Positions 31,428-39,383 of a stretch of DNA of 43,975 nucleotides are shown one piece after another. The stretch is from contig CALRGH010000003.1 in assembly GCA_943357245.1 (NCBI GenBank), positions 1 to 43,975 on the forward strand, written 5' to 3'. Within the stretch, counting starts at the first letter, position 1. The number at the start of each line of letters is the position of its first letter. This stretch comes from Candidatus Nomurabacteria bacterium (GTDB lineage: Bacteria; Patescibacteriota; Minisyncoccia; Phycocordibacterales; UBA9973). A program made the position numbers and the translations under genes. Below the pieces are notes generated by a model that made no database searches, was not told the DNA's origin, and saw only the letters and a program-made list of their open reading frames with translations.

Positions 31428-32558
31428 GTGAAAAAAGAGAGTAAAAAAATAGAAAAGGAAAAGGCGACCCTAAATCCTGTGAGCCCACAGGATCGGGGAA
31501 CCGACGATGAACGACGATTATTTTACGTCGCGCTCACTCGGGCAAAAGAATCGGTGACGATTACCTATGCGCGCGAAGATGCGGAACGACGAGAGACACT
31601 GCCGTCGGCATTTATCGATGAAATTAAATCTGAGCTAGTAGAGCAAGTAGCGACGGAGGAATGGGAGGAGAAATTTAAGGACGATAGAGGGTTTCAGTTT
31701 CAATCTACCTCACCCCAGCCCTCTCCTTATCAAGGAGAGGGGGACGGACAAGACAACAAAGCATTCGTTCAAGAACTATTCGATAAGCAAGGGCTTTCAC
31801 CAACGGCGCTTAATAATTATTTGGAATGTCCATGGAAATATTTTTATCAAAATCTTATTCGTATTCCGTCTGCGCCGACCATCCATCAAGCGTATGGTAT
31901 TGCCGTGCACGCTGCACTCCAAGATCTTTTCTCAATATTAAAGAAGGAAGATAAAGGTAAGTCATTCTTGCTCGACAGTTTTGAAGGACATCTGAATCGC
32001 CAATTCGTATCAGAACGAGATAGAGTGTCACTCCTCGAAAAAGGAAAAAAGTCTCTCGGCGGCTGGTATGACACGTATAGTGAGTCATGGAATATCAATG
32101 TGAACACAGAATTTAGAATTAACGGCATTATGCTTGGTACTGTCCGCCTTACGGGAGTGCTTGATAAAGTAGAATTTATCGAAGACAATATTGTAAACGT
32201 GGTGGATTATAAAACAGGAAAACCAAAGACACGCAATGACGTGATGGGAAATACCAAATCTTCAAACGGTAATTATTATCGTCAGCTCGTGTTTTATAAG
32301 TTACTACTCACACATTTCAATGATGGTGCCTACAGTATGCAATCCGGCACGATTGATTTTATAGAGCCGGATGACAAAGAAAATTATCATAAAGAAACAT
32401 TTGAAATTTCAGATGAAGAAGTTCGTGAGCTTACGACCACAATCCAGAGAGTTGCCGACGAAATTACAACACTCGCATTTTGGGATACAACCTGCGAGAA
32501 TAGTCCGCCAGCTGGCGGATGTGAGTTTTGTAATTTGCGGTCTTTGATGAAAAAATAA
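31428..32558 (+). CDS. Helicase motif VI plus RecB-like nuclease, C-terminal part of split gene
   Basis: 376 aa. Starts at GTG; near the N-terminus DDERRLFYVALTRAKESV is helicase motif VI. A PD-(D/E)XK nuclease of the RecB/AddB kind follows: LSPTALNNYLECPWKYFYQ, AYGIAVHAALQDLF, and the catalytic VVDYKTGKPK (D-Y-K). Cys in LECPW and the C-terminal CEFC pair recall the Fe-S staple of AddB-type nucleases, but one cysteine seems missing or displaced by a palindrome insertion (SPPAGG). TSPQPSPYQGEGDG is encoded by a palindromic repeat. Together with 28851-30776 it makes an AddA-like helicase-nuclease. If expressed separately, the helicase would lack motif VI on the first chain. Confidence 0.85.
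   Translation: MKKESKKIEKEKATLNPVSPQDRGTDDERRLFYVALTRAKESVTITYAREDAERRETLPSAFIDEIKSELVEQVATEEWEEKFKDDRGFQFQSTSPQPSPYQGEGDGQDNKAFVQELFDKQGLSPTALNNYLECPWKYFYQNLIRIPSAPTIHQAYGIAVHAALQDLFSILKKEDKGKSFLLDSFEGHLNRQFVSERDRVSLLEKGKKSLGGWYDTYSESWNINVNTEFRINGIMLGTVRLTGVLDKVEFIEDNIVNVVDYKTGKPKTRNDVMGNTKSSNGNYYRQLVFYKLLLTHFNDGAYSMQSGTIDFIEPDDKENYHKETFEISDEEVRELTTTIQRVADEITTLAFWDTTCENSPPAGGCEFCNLRSLMKK
31474..31493. repeat. Small palindrome in the helicase C-part
   Basis: ATCCTGTG (31474-31481), loop AGCC, CACAGGAT (31486-31493), in frame just before motif VI. Confidence 0.7.
31719..31741. repeat. Palindromic element encoding PQPSPYQGEG
   Basis: CCCTCTCCTT (31719-31728), loop ATC, AAGGAGAGGG (31732-31741), preceded by CTCACCCCAG. 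Matches the style of dispersed repeats found in many bacterial genomes that can insert in frame into coding regions. Confidence 0.8.
32504..32519. repeat. 16-bp palindrome TCCGCCAGCTGGCGGA, copy 2
   Basis: Identical to 30002-30017; here it separates cysteines in the putative Fe-S region of the nuclease. Confidence 0.9.
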
Positions 32559-32571
32559 TTAATTTCTTTGC

Positions 32572-32616
32572 TATACCCCCACACCAACTTTTAAAAAAGT
32601 CTGGTGTGGGGGTATA
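32572..32616. promoter_or_regulatory. Perfect 15-bp inverted repeat carrying the next gene's -10
   Basis: TATACCCCCACACCA (32572-32586) and its exact complement (32602-32616). An inner ACTTTT/AAAAGT also pairs. The right arm's TATA plus CT forms TATACT (32613-32618), the -10 for the ATG at 32627 (8 nt spacing). It could be a terminator-like hairpin, an operator, or both. Confidence 0.6.
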
Positions 32617-32626
32617 CTATATCTGT

Positions 32627-33799
32627 ATGAATCTTTTTGGTATTTCTTCTAAAAACCACACCGAACTCATCATCGATATCGGCTCTTCGAGTGTCGGTGT
32701 TGGATTTGTCCAATATGCACAAGATGCGCTTCCTCGTATTCTTTTTATCACCCGTAAAGAAGTGCTTTTTGATGAGTCTGTAGACGCAACACATATTTTA
32801 GAAAAAACGGCGAACTTACTCGATATTGCACTCCGCGAGGCAACTACCGGTGCGCATTTTACTCATCCTGACCGCATCACCATTTCACTTGCTGCGCCAT
32901 GGTACGCAAGTCAAGTGCGCAGTGTTCGGTATACCGATGATGGAAAAAAATTTAGAGTGACGAAATCTCTTGCTGAAGGACTCATTCAAACAGAATATAA
33001 AGCATTTCTCAAAGACCTGCAGGCGTCGCCTTTTTTTGATGCACTTAATGCTGAAATAATTACGAACAGTGTTGTGGATTCAAAAATAAATGGGTATAGC
33101 ATCAAAGATCCACTGGGTTCACAAGGCACCTCATGTGCATTTGATGTATATTTTGCAGTAGCTTCACGTGACGCGAATAAACGATTCCACGCGCTTGTGC
33201 AGGAATATTTTCCTCGTGCACGACATATTCGGTTTACTGCATTTGGATTTGCATCATGGCTGGCCTTTCGAACTATATTTCCGCACACCGATGAATATCT
33301 TTTTTTGGATATAGGTGGAGAAATTACTGATGCAATGGTAGTGCGGGACATGGTTCCTCGGAGTGGTGGTTCATTCCCATACGGTAAACACACCATGCTC
33401 CGCGCATTCGCTACGGCAACAGGCTCGGAAGGTGAGCACACACTTTCGTTATGTAATTTGTATCAAACGCACATGCTTGGTGAAAAAGAACGTACCACTA
33501 TCGATGCAGTGCTCCAAACCACTCGCAAAGAATGGCATACCAAACTCGAGACTGCTATTGAGACAATAGAAACAGGGTTGTTGCCGTACAAAGTATTTGT
33601 CACCATCGATGCAGACTGTGCGCCGTGGTTTTTGGAAATGTTACGCAATCAAGCACTTCGACAGTTTGTTGATACGTCGCAACAGTTTGACGTCACCTTA
33701 ATTGATGCAAATGTCGTGCAATCATATGTTACAATAGAAGCACAAGCATCTCCTGACTCGTTTATTATATTGCTCGCCATTGCAAATAACACTCTATAA
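32627..33799 (+). CDS. FtsA/PilM-like actin-fold ATPase
   Basis: 390 aa. ELIIDIGSSSVGVGFV (phosphate 1 loop) near the N-terminus and EYLFLDIGGEITDAMVV (phosphate 2 loop) in the middle are the two conserved strands of the actin/Hsp70/FtsA fold; a region between them fits the SHS2 insertion. PilM and FtsA are membrane-associated assembly factors for type IV pili and the divisome. The next gene encodes a single-pass membrane protein with a large extracellular part, so a PilM-PilN-like pairing is possible, but no pilin or PilN is seen. Start taken at ATG 32627, since the frame upstream overlaps the promoter. Confidence 0.65.
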   Translation: MNLFGISSKNHTELIIDIGSSSVGVGFVQYAQDALPRILFITRKEVLFDESVDATHILEKTANLLDIALREATTGAHFTHPDRITISLAAPWYASQVRSVRYTDDGKKFRVTKSLAEGLIQTEYKAFLKDLQASPFFDALNAEIITNSVVDSKINGYSIKDPLGSQGTSCAFDVYFAVASRDANKRFHALVQEYFPRARHIRFTAFGFASWLAFRTIFPHTDEYLFLDIGGEITDAMVVRDMVPRSGGSFPYGKHTMLRAFATATGSEGEHTLSLCNLYQTHMLGEKERTTIDAVLQTTRKEWHTKLETAIETIETGLLPYKVFVTIDADCAPWFLEMLRNQALRQFVDTSQQFDVTLIDANVVQSYVTIEAQASPDSFIILLAIANNTL

Positions 33800-33804
33800 A
33801 TATT

Positions 33805-35199
33805 ATGCCAAAAAAAATAGAAGATATTATTTCATCATCAAAAAAGCGCACACCCTCAAAATATTTTAGTGAGCTTGCTCGTGCTACGAATAAACATCTT
33901 GAAAAGGAAATTGAACACGCACATCCTCATAGAAGTGTAACCAAAGAACACACTCATGCATTTATCAAAGAAGATGAATTTGGAAATGTAGAAGAAGAAG
34001 TCATTACCCGAAAAGTAACTCGTGAAGCAGTTGATGCAAGTCGCACGGCACCACGAAGTGGTAAGTCTCTCGTCTTTATGGTTACTGGTGCACTCGTTGC
34101 GCTGGTCCTTGGTATCTCGCTCTTTATTTCAGGAGCTACGATTACTATTGTCCCTCGTAGTGCCACGCTTCAACTGGACGATACATTTACTGCGGTTAAG
34201 GATGGAGTAGGAGAAGTCTTGCCGTATGAGATAGTGGCTATTTCTAAAGAAGAAAATGGGACACTTGTATCTAGTGGCTCAACAAATGTTGCAACGAAGG
34301 CAACGGGTAAAGTAATTTTGTACAATGCATTTAGTGCAACTGCTCAAAAGCTACTTATCAATACTCGTTTGACTGCGACAAATGGCAAAATCTATATGAC
34401 GGATACTGCAGTGGCTATTCCAGGGTATAAAAAAGTAGGCACCAAAATTACGCCAGGGGCTGTAGAAATTGCGGTCACTGCACAAGATGCCGGGTCAGGT
34501 GGAAATACAGGATTGACTGATTTTACGATTACTGGATTTAAAGGAACACCAAAAGCAAAAGGATTTTACGGTCGCGGGAAGACAGAAATGACAGGAGGTG
34601 CAGAAGGAGAGCGATTTACCGCGACGACAGAGGAGCTTGCAACTGCACAAAAAGCACTTGGAGCAACGCTGCAGACAACTATTATTGAAAGTCTTACTCA
34701 TGAAATTCCGGAAGGGTACGTACTCTTTCCAAATTCTGTAGTTATTACAGAAGATCCAACTGCCACTTCAATAAATAGCGTGACGAAAGATATTCCTATT
34801 AAAGTAAAAGCAACTGCGTACGCATATATTTTTAATCGAGAAAAGTTGACTGAAAAGATCGCAAAAACACTGCTTCCTGATTATGATAAAGAAGACGTGC
34901 TTCGTATTAGTAATATTGATCAAATTATCTTTACTGGAATTGCTCCTGTGCCAAAGACACCAACGGATACAACTCCGCTTACATTCAAATTATCTGGCAC
35001 CGCAAAATTTATTTGGGATATTGATGTGGAAGCACTTAAAACTGCTGTGGTTAATACAAAAAAGAGCGCCGTGCTTAGTTATTTGACTGAAAATAGAGGC
35101 GTGCTTCGTGCTGATGTTGTAGTCCGACCGTTTTGGCAAAACAAACTACCAAAAACAACAACGCACATTGAGGTGATTATTAAAAACCCCTTTGAATGA
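33805..35199 (+). CDS. Membrane-anchored baseplate-J-like protein
   Basis: 464 aa. About 90 charged cytoplasmic residues, a membrane helix at about 90-110, then an extracellular beta-rich part. The segment VATKATGKVILYNAFSATAQ, LTATNGKIYMT, ITPGAVEIAVTAQDAGSGGNTG and MTGGAEGERF resembles the phage baseplate J / gp47-like domains common in CPR membrane proteins. Its role is unknown; the 5-nt gap to the PilM/FtsA-like gene suggests both are one unit, with the actin-fold protein contacting the cytoplasmic tail. C-terminal half not recognised. Confidence 0.6.
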   Translation: MPKKIEDIISSSKKRTPSKYFSELARATNKHLEKEIEHAHPHRSVTKEHTHAFIKEDEFGNVEEEVITRKVTREAVDASRTAPRSGKSLVFMVTGALVALVLGISLFISGATITIVPRSATLQLDDTFTAVKDGVGEVLPYEIVAISKEENGTLVSSGSTNVATKATGKVILYNAFSATAQKLLINTRLTATNGKIYMTDTAVAIPGYKKVGTKITPGAVEIAVTAQDAGSGGNTGLTDFTITGFKGTPKAKGFYGRGKTEMTGGAEGERFTATTEELATAQKALGATLQTTIIESLTHEIPEGYVLFPNSVVITEDPTATSINSVTKDIPIKVKATAYAYIFNREKLTEKIAKTLLPDYDKEDVLRISNIDQIIFTGIAPVPKTPTDTTPLTFKLSGTAKFIWDIDVEALKTAVVNTKKSAVLSYLTENRGVLRADVVVRPFWQNKLPKTTTHIEVIIKNPFE

Positions 35200-35229
35200 T
35201 GTTGACTCGTCCATTATTTTTTGATAGTA

Positions 35230-35235
35230 TATATT
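35230..35235 (+). promoter_or_regulatory. -10 TATATT of infA
   Basis: TATATT 10 nt before the ATG at 35246; predicted leader about 4 nt. Confidence 0.4.
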
Positions 35236-35245
35236 TCGTTCACCG

Positions 35246-35461
35246 ATGAGCGATAAAAGTATTCCAACCGTACGCGGTATTGTCATAGAAGCCCTTCCAA
35301 GCACGCTCTTTCGAGTGCAGCTTGATTCGACTTCGGAGGTACAGCTTGCATACTTGGCGGGGAAGATGCGCATGCATCGGATTAAGATTTTGGTAGGCGA
35401 TAAAGTAGAAGTACTCCTTGACCCCTACGGCGGTAAAGGACGTATTGTCAAAAGATTATAA
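35246..35461 (+). CDS. infA: Translation initiation factor IF-1
   Basis: 71 aa OB-fold protein binding the ribosomal A site with IF-2 and IF-3. RGIVIEALPSTLFRVQL, AYLAGKMRMHRIKILVGDKVEVLLDPY and GRIVKR match IF-1 in order and length. Leads the ribosomal-protein gene cluster, as in many bacteria. Confidence 0.95.
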   Translation: MSDKSIPTVRGIVIEALPSTLFRVQLDSTSEVQLAYLAGKMRMHRIKILVGDKVEVLLDPYGGKGRIVKRL

Positions 35462-35463
35462 GT

Positions 35464-35533
35464 ACGCTATACTAGGGTTCCCGATTTGCCCGAGTGGTAA
35501 TACGCGGTCTAGCCCTCTTTTTTATTTTATATA
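35464..35533 (+). promoter_or_regulatory. Promoter and hairpin leader before rpmJ
   Basis: TATACT at 35467-35472 predicts a transcript from about 35479, or slightly earlier. AGGGTT (35473-35478) can pair with AGCCCT (35512-35517), followed at once by a T-rich tract (CTTTTTTTATTTT), an attenuator-like design in the leader of the ribosomal operon. The segment TTGCCCGAGTGGTAATACGC resembles the 5' part of a tRNA-Leu but does not fold as a tRNA. Confidence 0.5.
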
Positions 35534-35644
35534 ATGAAAGTACGATCTCGAGTCAAAAAAATGTGTGCTAAATGTAAAATCGTCTCTCGAGGCGGTCATT
35601 TGCGTGTTATTTGCGACAACCCTAAACATAAACAAAAACAATAA
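35534..35644 (+). CDS. rpmJ: Ribosomal protein L36
   Basis: 36 aa. [17 protein letters not shown], then [18 protein letters not shown]: the zinc-ribbon signature C-x2-C ... C ... H of bL36 is intact (Cys11, Cys14, Cys27, His32). Missed by length-limited ORF scans. Confidence 0.95.
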   Translation: MKVRSRVKKMCAKCKIVSRGGHLRVICDNPKHKQKQ

Positions 35645-35650
35645 AATCCC

Positions 35651-36031
35651 ATGCGTATCCTCGGTATTACTCTCCCAAATGAAAAAAGAATGGAAATTGG
35701 CCTTACTGTCCTTTATGGTATTGGTATTCCTCGTGCTCGCGCTATTTTGAAACAAGCAAAAGTGCCTGTTGCAACGAAAGGTAAAGACCTTACAACTGAT
35801 CAAGAAAACGAGATTCGTAAAATTGTTGAATCACTCAAAATTGAAGGAAACTTGAAGCGTGAAGTATCTGCAAATGTGAAGCGTTTGAAAGATATCAAAG
35901 CATATCGAGGTGTTCGTCATATGCGCCGATTACCTGTTCGTGGCCAACGCACAAAGACAAATTCTCGCACTGTCAGAGGTAATGTTCGTAAGACTATGGG
36001 ATCTGGACGACGTAAAGAATCAAAAACATAA
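35651..36031 (+). CDS. rpsM: Ribosomal protein S13
   Basis: 126 aa. RILGITLPNEKRMEIGLTVLYGIG, DLTTDQENEIRKIVE and RRLPVRGQRTKTNSRTVRG (C-terminal tail contacting tRNA) are characteristic of uS13 at the small-subunit head. 6 nt after rpmJ. Confidence 0.96.
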   Translation: MRILGITLPNEKRMEIGLTVLYGIGIPRARAILKQAKVPVATKGKDLTTDQENEIRKIVESLKIEGNLKREVSANVKRLKDIKAYRGVRHMRRLPVRGQRTKTNSRTVRGNVRKTMGSGRRKESKT

Positions 36032-36039
36032 TTAATACC

Positions 36040-36486
36040 ATGGCCAAGAAAACAACCGCAAAAACAGAAGAAGTAGTAGTCGAAGAAGGAGTTCCAAAAA
36101 CTCCGGAAGTTACCGTTGCAACAAAGACACCAAAGAAGAAAATCACCCAAGCAGTACTTCACATTCAAGCAACATTTAATAACACCAAGGTTGTCCTTAC
36201 TGATAAAGGAGGTAATAGTATTGCATGGAGTTCATCAGGTGCACTTGGTTTTAAAGGTGCAAAAAAGGGAACACCGTTTGCTGCAGCAAAAGTGGGCGAT
36301 ATTCTCGCAGAAAAAGCGGAAGCAATGGGCATTAAAGAAATCGAAGTAATAATCCGTGGTGTTGGTTCAGGTCGTGAATCAGCTATCAGATCATTTATTG
36401 CTCGAGGATTTGATGTAAGTAATATCAAGGACATGACCCCTGTCCCATTTAATGGACCAAAGGCTAAAAAGCCTAGACGAGTATAA
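36040..36486 (+). CDS. rpsK: Ribosomal protein S11
   Basis: 148 aa, longer than the usual about 130 because of an N-terminal Lys/Glu/Val-rich extension of about 25-30 residues (TTAKTEEVVVEEGVPKTPE). Core motifs: ATFNNTKVVLTDKGGNSIAWSS, GVGSGRESAIRSF and TPVPFNGPKAKKPRRV, the conserved C-terminal P-x-x-x-N-G-x-x-x-x-K-x-R-R-V. Platform protein near the mRNA exit. Confidence 0.96.
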   Translation: MAKKTTAKTEEVVVEEGVPKTPEVTVATKTPKKKITQAVLHIQATFNNTKVVLTDKGGNSIAWSSSGALGFKGAKKGTPFAAAKVGDILAEKAEAMGIKEIEVIIRGVGSGRESAIRSFIARGFDVSNIKDMTPVPFNGPKAKKPRRV

Positions 36487-36491
36487 TTTTT

Positions 36492-37097
36492 ATGAAAACA
36501 GGTAAACAATACAAAATCTGCCGACGTCTCGGTAGTCCAATATATGAGAAATGCCAAACGGCTAAATTTGCGCAATCAGTAGCGCGCAAAGGTGGTCGTT
36601 CTGACAAAAAGCCAAAGCAGCAAAGTGATTTCGGCTTGCAACTTATCGAAAAACAAAAGGTTCGTTTTTCATATGGTGTCTCAGAAAAACAATTTTCAAA
36701 CTATGTAGAAAAAGCAGTGGAGACAAAAGGAGTTCCTCCAACAGAAAAACTTTTTGAACTTTTGGAACGACGACTCGACAACGTTGTCTACCGATTAGGT
36801 CTCGCATCAACACGCGCACTCGCTCGTCAGTTGGTCTCCCATGGTCACATTACCGCTAATGGACGCAAAGTTACGATTCCTTCATACCAAGTAGTGCACG
36901 GCGATATGATTTCAGTTCGTGATGGTAGTCGTAAAAGTGCACTCTTTACTGATATGGCAAAGAAATACACGACATACACATGGCCAAACTGGCTCACCTT
37001 CGATACAGAAAAGCTTACTGGCACCATTGCAGGCTCACCGAAAAATGCCGACAGTGCGCTCAATTTTAACGCCGTGCTCGAATATTACACTCGTTAA
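36492..37097 (+). CDS. rpsD: Ribosomal protein S4
   Basis: 201 aa. S4 N-terminal domain plus RNA-binding S4 domain (LERRLDNVVYRLGLASTRALARQLVSHGHI). Only Cys10 and Cys21 remain near the N-terminus, so the four-Cys zinc knuckle of some S4 proteins is absent. Nucleates 16S assembly and often represses its own operon. Confidence 0.96.
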   Translation: MKTGKQYKICRRLGSPIYEKCQTAKFAQSVARKGGRSDKKPKQQSDFGLQLIEKQKVRFSYGVSEKQFSNYVEKAVETKGVPPTEKLFELLERRLDNVVYRLGLASTRALARQLVSHGHITANGRKVTIPSYQVVHGDMISVRDGSRKSALFTDMAKKYTTYTWPNWLTFDTEKLTGTIAGSPKNADSALNFNAVLEYYTR

Positions 37098-37147
37098 AAC
37101 CCTTTTATTTAGTATCCATTTAGTAATTAATAAGTAACATCAAATTT

Positions 37148-38140
37148 ATGGTAGATCCACAAATTATACTTCCCACAAAACCACGTGTCGTTACCGAAGA
37201 TGGCGCCAAGGGAGTCTATGAGATCGATAACCTATATCCGGGGTATGGACATACGCTCGGCAACAGTCTCCGCCGTATCATCCTCTCCTCACTTCCAGGA
37301 GCGGCTATTACGACTATCAAAATTGATGGCGTCGCCCATGAATTTTCAACAATGGCAGGCGTAAAAGAAGATGTTATTGCTATTATACTCAACCTCAAAA
37401 AAGTGCGATTTAAGATTGCTTCTGAGGGTTCTTTCACAGTGTCGCTTAAAGTAAAAGGTCCTAAAGTATTGACTGCAAAAGATATTGATGTACCAGGACA
37501 AGTAGAAGTCATGAATGAAGAGCAATACATTGCAGAAATCACTGAAAAAGGAAAGTCTCTTGATATCGAACTTACGGTTGAATCAGGTCTTGGGTATGTG
37601 TCAAAAGAAGTCCTCCAAAAAAATAAAATGGAAGTTGGCACCATTGCTGTTGATGCTATTTTTTCACCAATCCGCCGTGTTGCCTACGAAGTAGAAAACA
37701 TGCGCGTTGGCGATAAAACAAACCACAATCGTCTCCGCATTACTATCGAAACAGATGGTAGTTTGACTCCTCGCGAAGCGCTTGATCGTTCTGTTATGAT
37801 CATGATCGAACAACTCCACGCAATGCTCGGTTCTCACATGAATCTTGAAAAAGAAGCTGCAGTTGCAGAAGTTACAGAAGAAGCACCAAAAACAAAGAAG
37901 GCAAAAGAAGAAGTATCTAGTGAAGGAAAAGAAGACATGACAGATGTCTTGAAAACTCGCATCGATACAATGCCACTTCCTGCACGCATTTTGGCATCTC
38001 TCCAAAACGCAAATATCCGAACCATCGGCGGTCTTGCTCGCAAGAAGAAAGAAGACCTGCTTGAAATCGAAGGTATGGGCGAAAAGGGAATTTTAGAAAT
38101 TAAAAAGGCACTCGAAACATTCGGCCTTTCCCTTAAATAA
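37148..38140 (+). CDS. rpoA: RNA polymerase subunit alpha
   Basis: 330 aa. N-terminal assembly domain (GHTLGNSLRRIILSSLPGAAI, EVENMRVGDKTNHNRLRI), acidic linker at about 235-265, and a C-terminal domain with helix-hairpin-helix (NIRTIGGLARKKKEDLLEIEGMGEKGILEIKKAL in overview) that can contact UP elements and activators. Same position as in other bacteria, after rpsD. Confidence 0.97.
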   Translation: MVDPQIILPTKPRVVTEDGAKGVYEIDNLYPGYGHTLGNSLRRIILSSLPGAAITTIKIDGVAHEFSTMAGVKEDVIAIILNLKKVRFKIASEGSFTVSLKVKGPKVLTAKDIDVPGQVEVMNEEQYIAEITEKGKSLDIELTVESGLGYVSKEVLQKNKMEVGTIAVDAIFSPIRRVAYEVENMRVGDKTNHNRLRITIETDGSLTPREALDRSVMIMIEQLHAMLGSHMNLEKEAAVAEVTEEAPKTKKAKEEVSSEGKEDMTDVLKTRIDTMPLPARILASLQNANIRTIGGLARKKKEDLLEIEGMGEKGILEIKKALETFGLSLK

Positions 38141-38151
38141 TTCTGTATTCC

Positions 38152-38179
38152 TACTTACTACTATCTACTAACTACTTAC
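38152..38179 (+). repeat. Heptamer array ending before the rplQ start (copy E)
   Basis: Four contiguous 7-bp words (TACTTAC, TACTATC, TACTAAC and TACTTAC again), then TAATTTATG with the rplQ start codon at 38186. It shares words with the array at 25673. Confidence 0.85.
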
Positions 38180-38185
38180 TAATTT

Positions 38186-38539
38186 ATGAGACACCACAAC
38201 AACGTCAGAAAATTTGGAAGAACGAAGAACCAGCGCAGCGCTCTTATGAAAGGGTTGGTGATTTCTCTTGTCCGCCATGAACGTATCACAACCACCGAAG
38301 CAAAAGCTCGTGAACTCCGTCCATACATGGAAAAGTTGGTCACTAAGGCAAAAACAAACACCGTCGCATCAAAGCGTATGGTGCTTGCTCGGGTCTACAA
38401 TTCCCCAACTGCAACAAAGAAACTTTTTGATGTCCTTGCGCCAAAATACGCTGACCGAAAGGGTGGCTATACACGCATCTTGAAATTGCCGGTTCGCAAG
38501 AGCGATGCAAGTAAGATGGCTATCATCGAATTTGTATAA
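38186..38539 (+). CDS. rplQ: Ribosomal protein L17
   Basis: 117 aa. Near-start RKFGRTKNQRSALMKGLVISLVRHERI matches bL17 (the conserved R-x-x-x-A-L-x-x-x-L core), and the C-terminal GYTRILKLPVRKSDASKMAIIE is also typical. Large-subunit protein near the exit tunnel. Confidence 0.96.
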   Translation: MRHHNNVRKFGRTKNQRSALMKGLVISLVRHERITTTEAKARELRPYMEKLVTKAKTNTVASKRMVLARVYNSPTATKKLFDVLAPKYADRKGGYTRILKLPVRKSDASKMAIIEFV

Positions 38540-38572
38540 TTTCTCATTTTAAGCTAGGATACACATACCCAC

Positions 38573-38920
38573 ATGAAAAACCTCACTATAGACGCAACAG
38601 AAAAATCAATCGGACGAGTCGCTGCAGAAGCGGCGCAATTCCTCATGGGTAAGACAGATCCTTCTTATGAACGTAACAAAGTGAGTGCGGTCAAAGTAGT
38701 TATCGACAATGCAGGTAAGACAAAAGTATCTGACAAGAAGGGAATTGAGAAAGAATACGAACGATACTCTGGTTATCCAGGTGGTTTCCGTACCCTTTCT
38801 CTCGCAGAGACAATCGAGAAAAAAGGTTTTACTGAAGTCTACCGTCTCGCAGTGTACGGCATGCTCCCTCGCAACAAACTCCGCCCAATCATGATGAAGA
38901 ATTTAACTATCAACGAATAA
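38573..38920 (+). CDS. rplM: Ribosomal protein L13
   Basis: 115 aa, slightly short of the usual about 140. The N-terminal LTIDATEKSIGRVAAEAAQFLMGK and YSGYPGGFRTLSLAETIEKK, VYGMLPRNKLRPIMM segments mark uL13. Start at ATG 38573; a TAGGAT 12 nt upstream may give a secondary promoter. Confidence 0.95.
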   Translation: MKNLTIDATEKSIGRVAAEAAQFLMGKTDPSYERNKVSAVKVVIDNAGKTKVSDKKGIEKEYERYSGYPGGFRTLSLAETIEKKGFTEVYRLAVYGMLPRNKLRPIMMKNLTINE

Positions 38921-38924
38921 TACA

Positions 38925-39341
38925 ATGGCTACTGCTACAAAATCAGCAAAGAAATATATCGAAACAATCGGACGCCGTAAGACGTCTACTGCTCGCGTGC
39001 GAGTTACTCCAGGCGGCAAAGGCGCATTTTCAATAAATGATAAAGATGTTGCTACTTATTTTCCAACAAAAGAATTAACAAAAGTAGTGCTCGGTGCATT
39101 CGCAGAAGTTGATGCACTAGATAAATTTGATGTTACCGTAGTCGTACAAGGTGGCGGTAGTCACTCACAAGCAGAAGCAGTCCGTCACGGTATTGCTCGT
39201 GCACTCATCATTGATGATGAAGAAAGTAATAAAAAGAAATTAAAACACGCTGGATTTTTGAAACGCGATCCACGTTCAAAAGAACGCCGCAAGTTCGGTT
39301 TGAAGAAAGCTCGAAAATCACCTCAGTGGTCAAAACGTTAG
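38925..39341 (+). CDS. rpsI: Ribosomal protein S9
   Basis: 138 aa. YIETIGRRKTSTARVRVTPGGKG at the N-terminus, AVRHGIARALI in the middle, and the C-terminal K-x-x-G-x-K-K-A-R-K-x-P-Q-W-S-K-R tail that touches tRNA. The last 22 bp of the gene (39320-39341) are repeated at 39492-39513. Confidence 0.96.
   Translation: MATATKSAKKYIETIGRRKTSTARVRVTPGGKGAFSINDKDVATYFPTKELTKVVLGAFAEVDALDKFDVTVVVQGGGSHSQAEAVRHGIARALIIDDEESNKKKLKHAGFLKRDPRSKERRKFGLKKARKSPQWSKR
39320..39341 (+). repeat. 22-bp direct repeat, copy 1 (rpsI 3' end)
   Basis: ACCTCAGTGGTCAAAACGTT plus AG; an identical copy is at 39492-39513. Confidence 0.95.
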
Positions 39342-39344
39342 CGT

Positions 39345-39379
39345 AATAAAAACATCTCCGATAGGAGATGTTTTTATTT
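39345..39379 (+). terminator. Terminator after rpsI
   Basis: AATAAAAACATCTCC (39345-39359), loop GATA, complement from 39364, with TTTTTATTT within the right arm. Confidence 0.9.
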
Positions 39380-39383
39380 GGAT

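Noticed and set aside
35485-35515. tRNA-Leu-like sequence before rpmJ
   Set aside because: Only a 5'-like fragment is present; no anticodon arm or T-arm can be folded, so it is not called as a tRNA.
22851-38185. Possible CRISPR array from the repeated heptamer words
   Set aside because: Units are 7 bp and contiguous, with no spacers and no cas genes nearby; a Cas2-like fold in the PaaX-type protein is not evidence of CRISPR.
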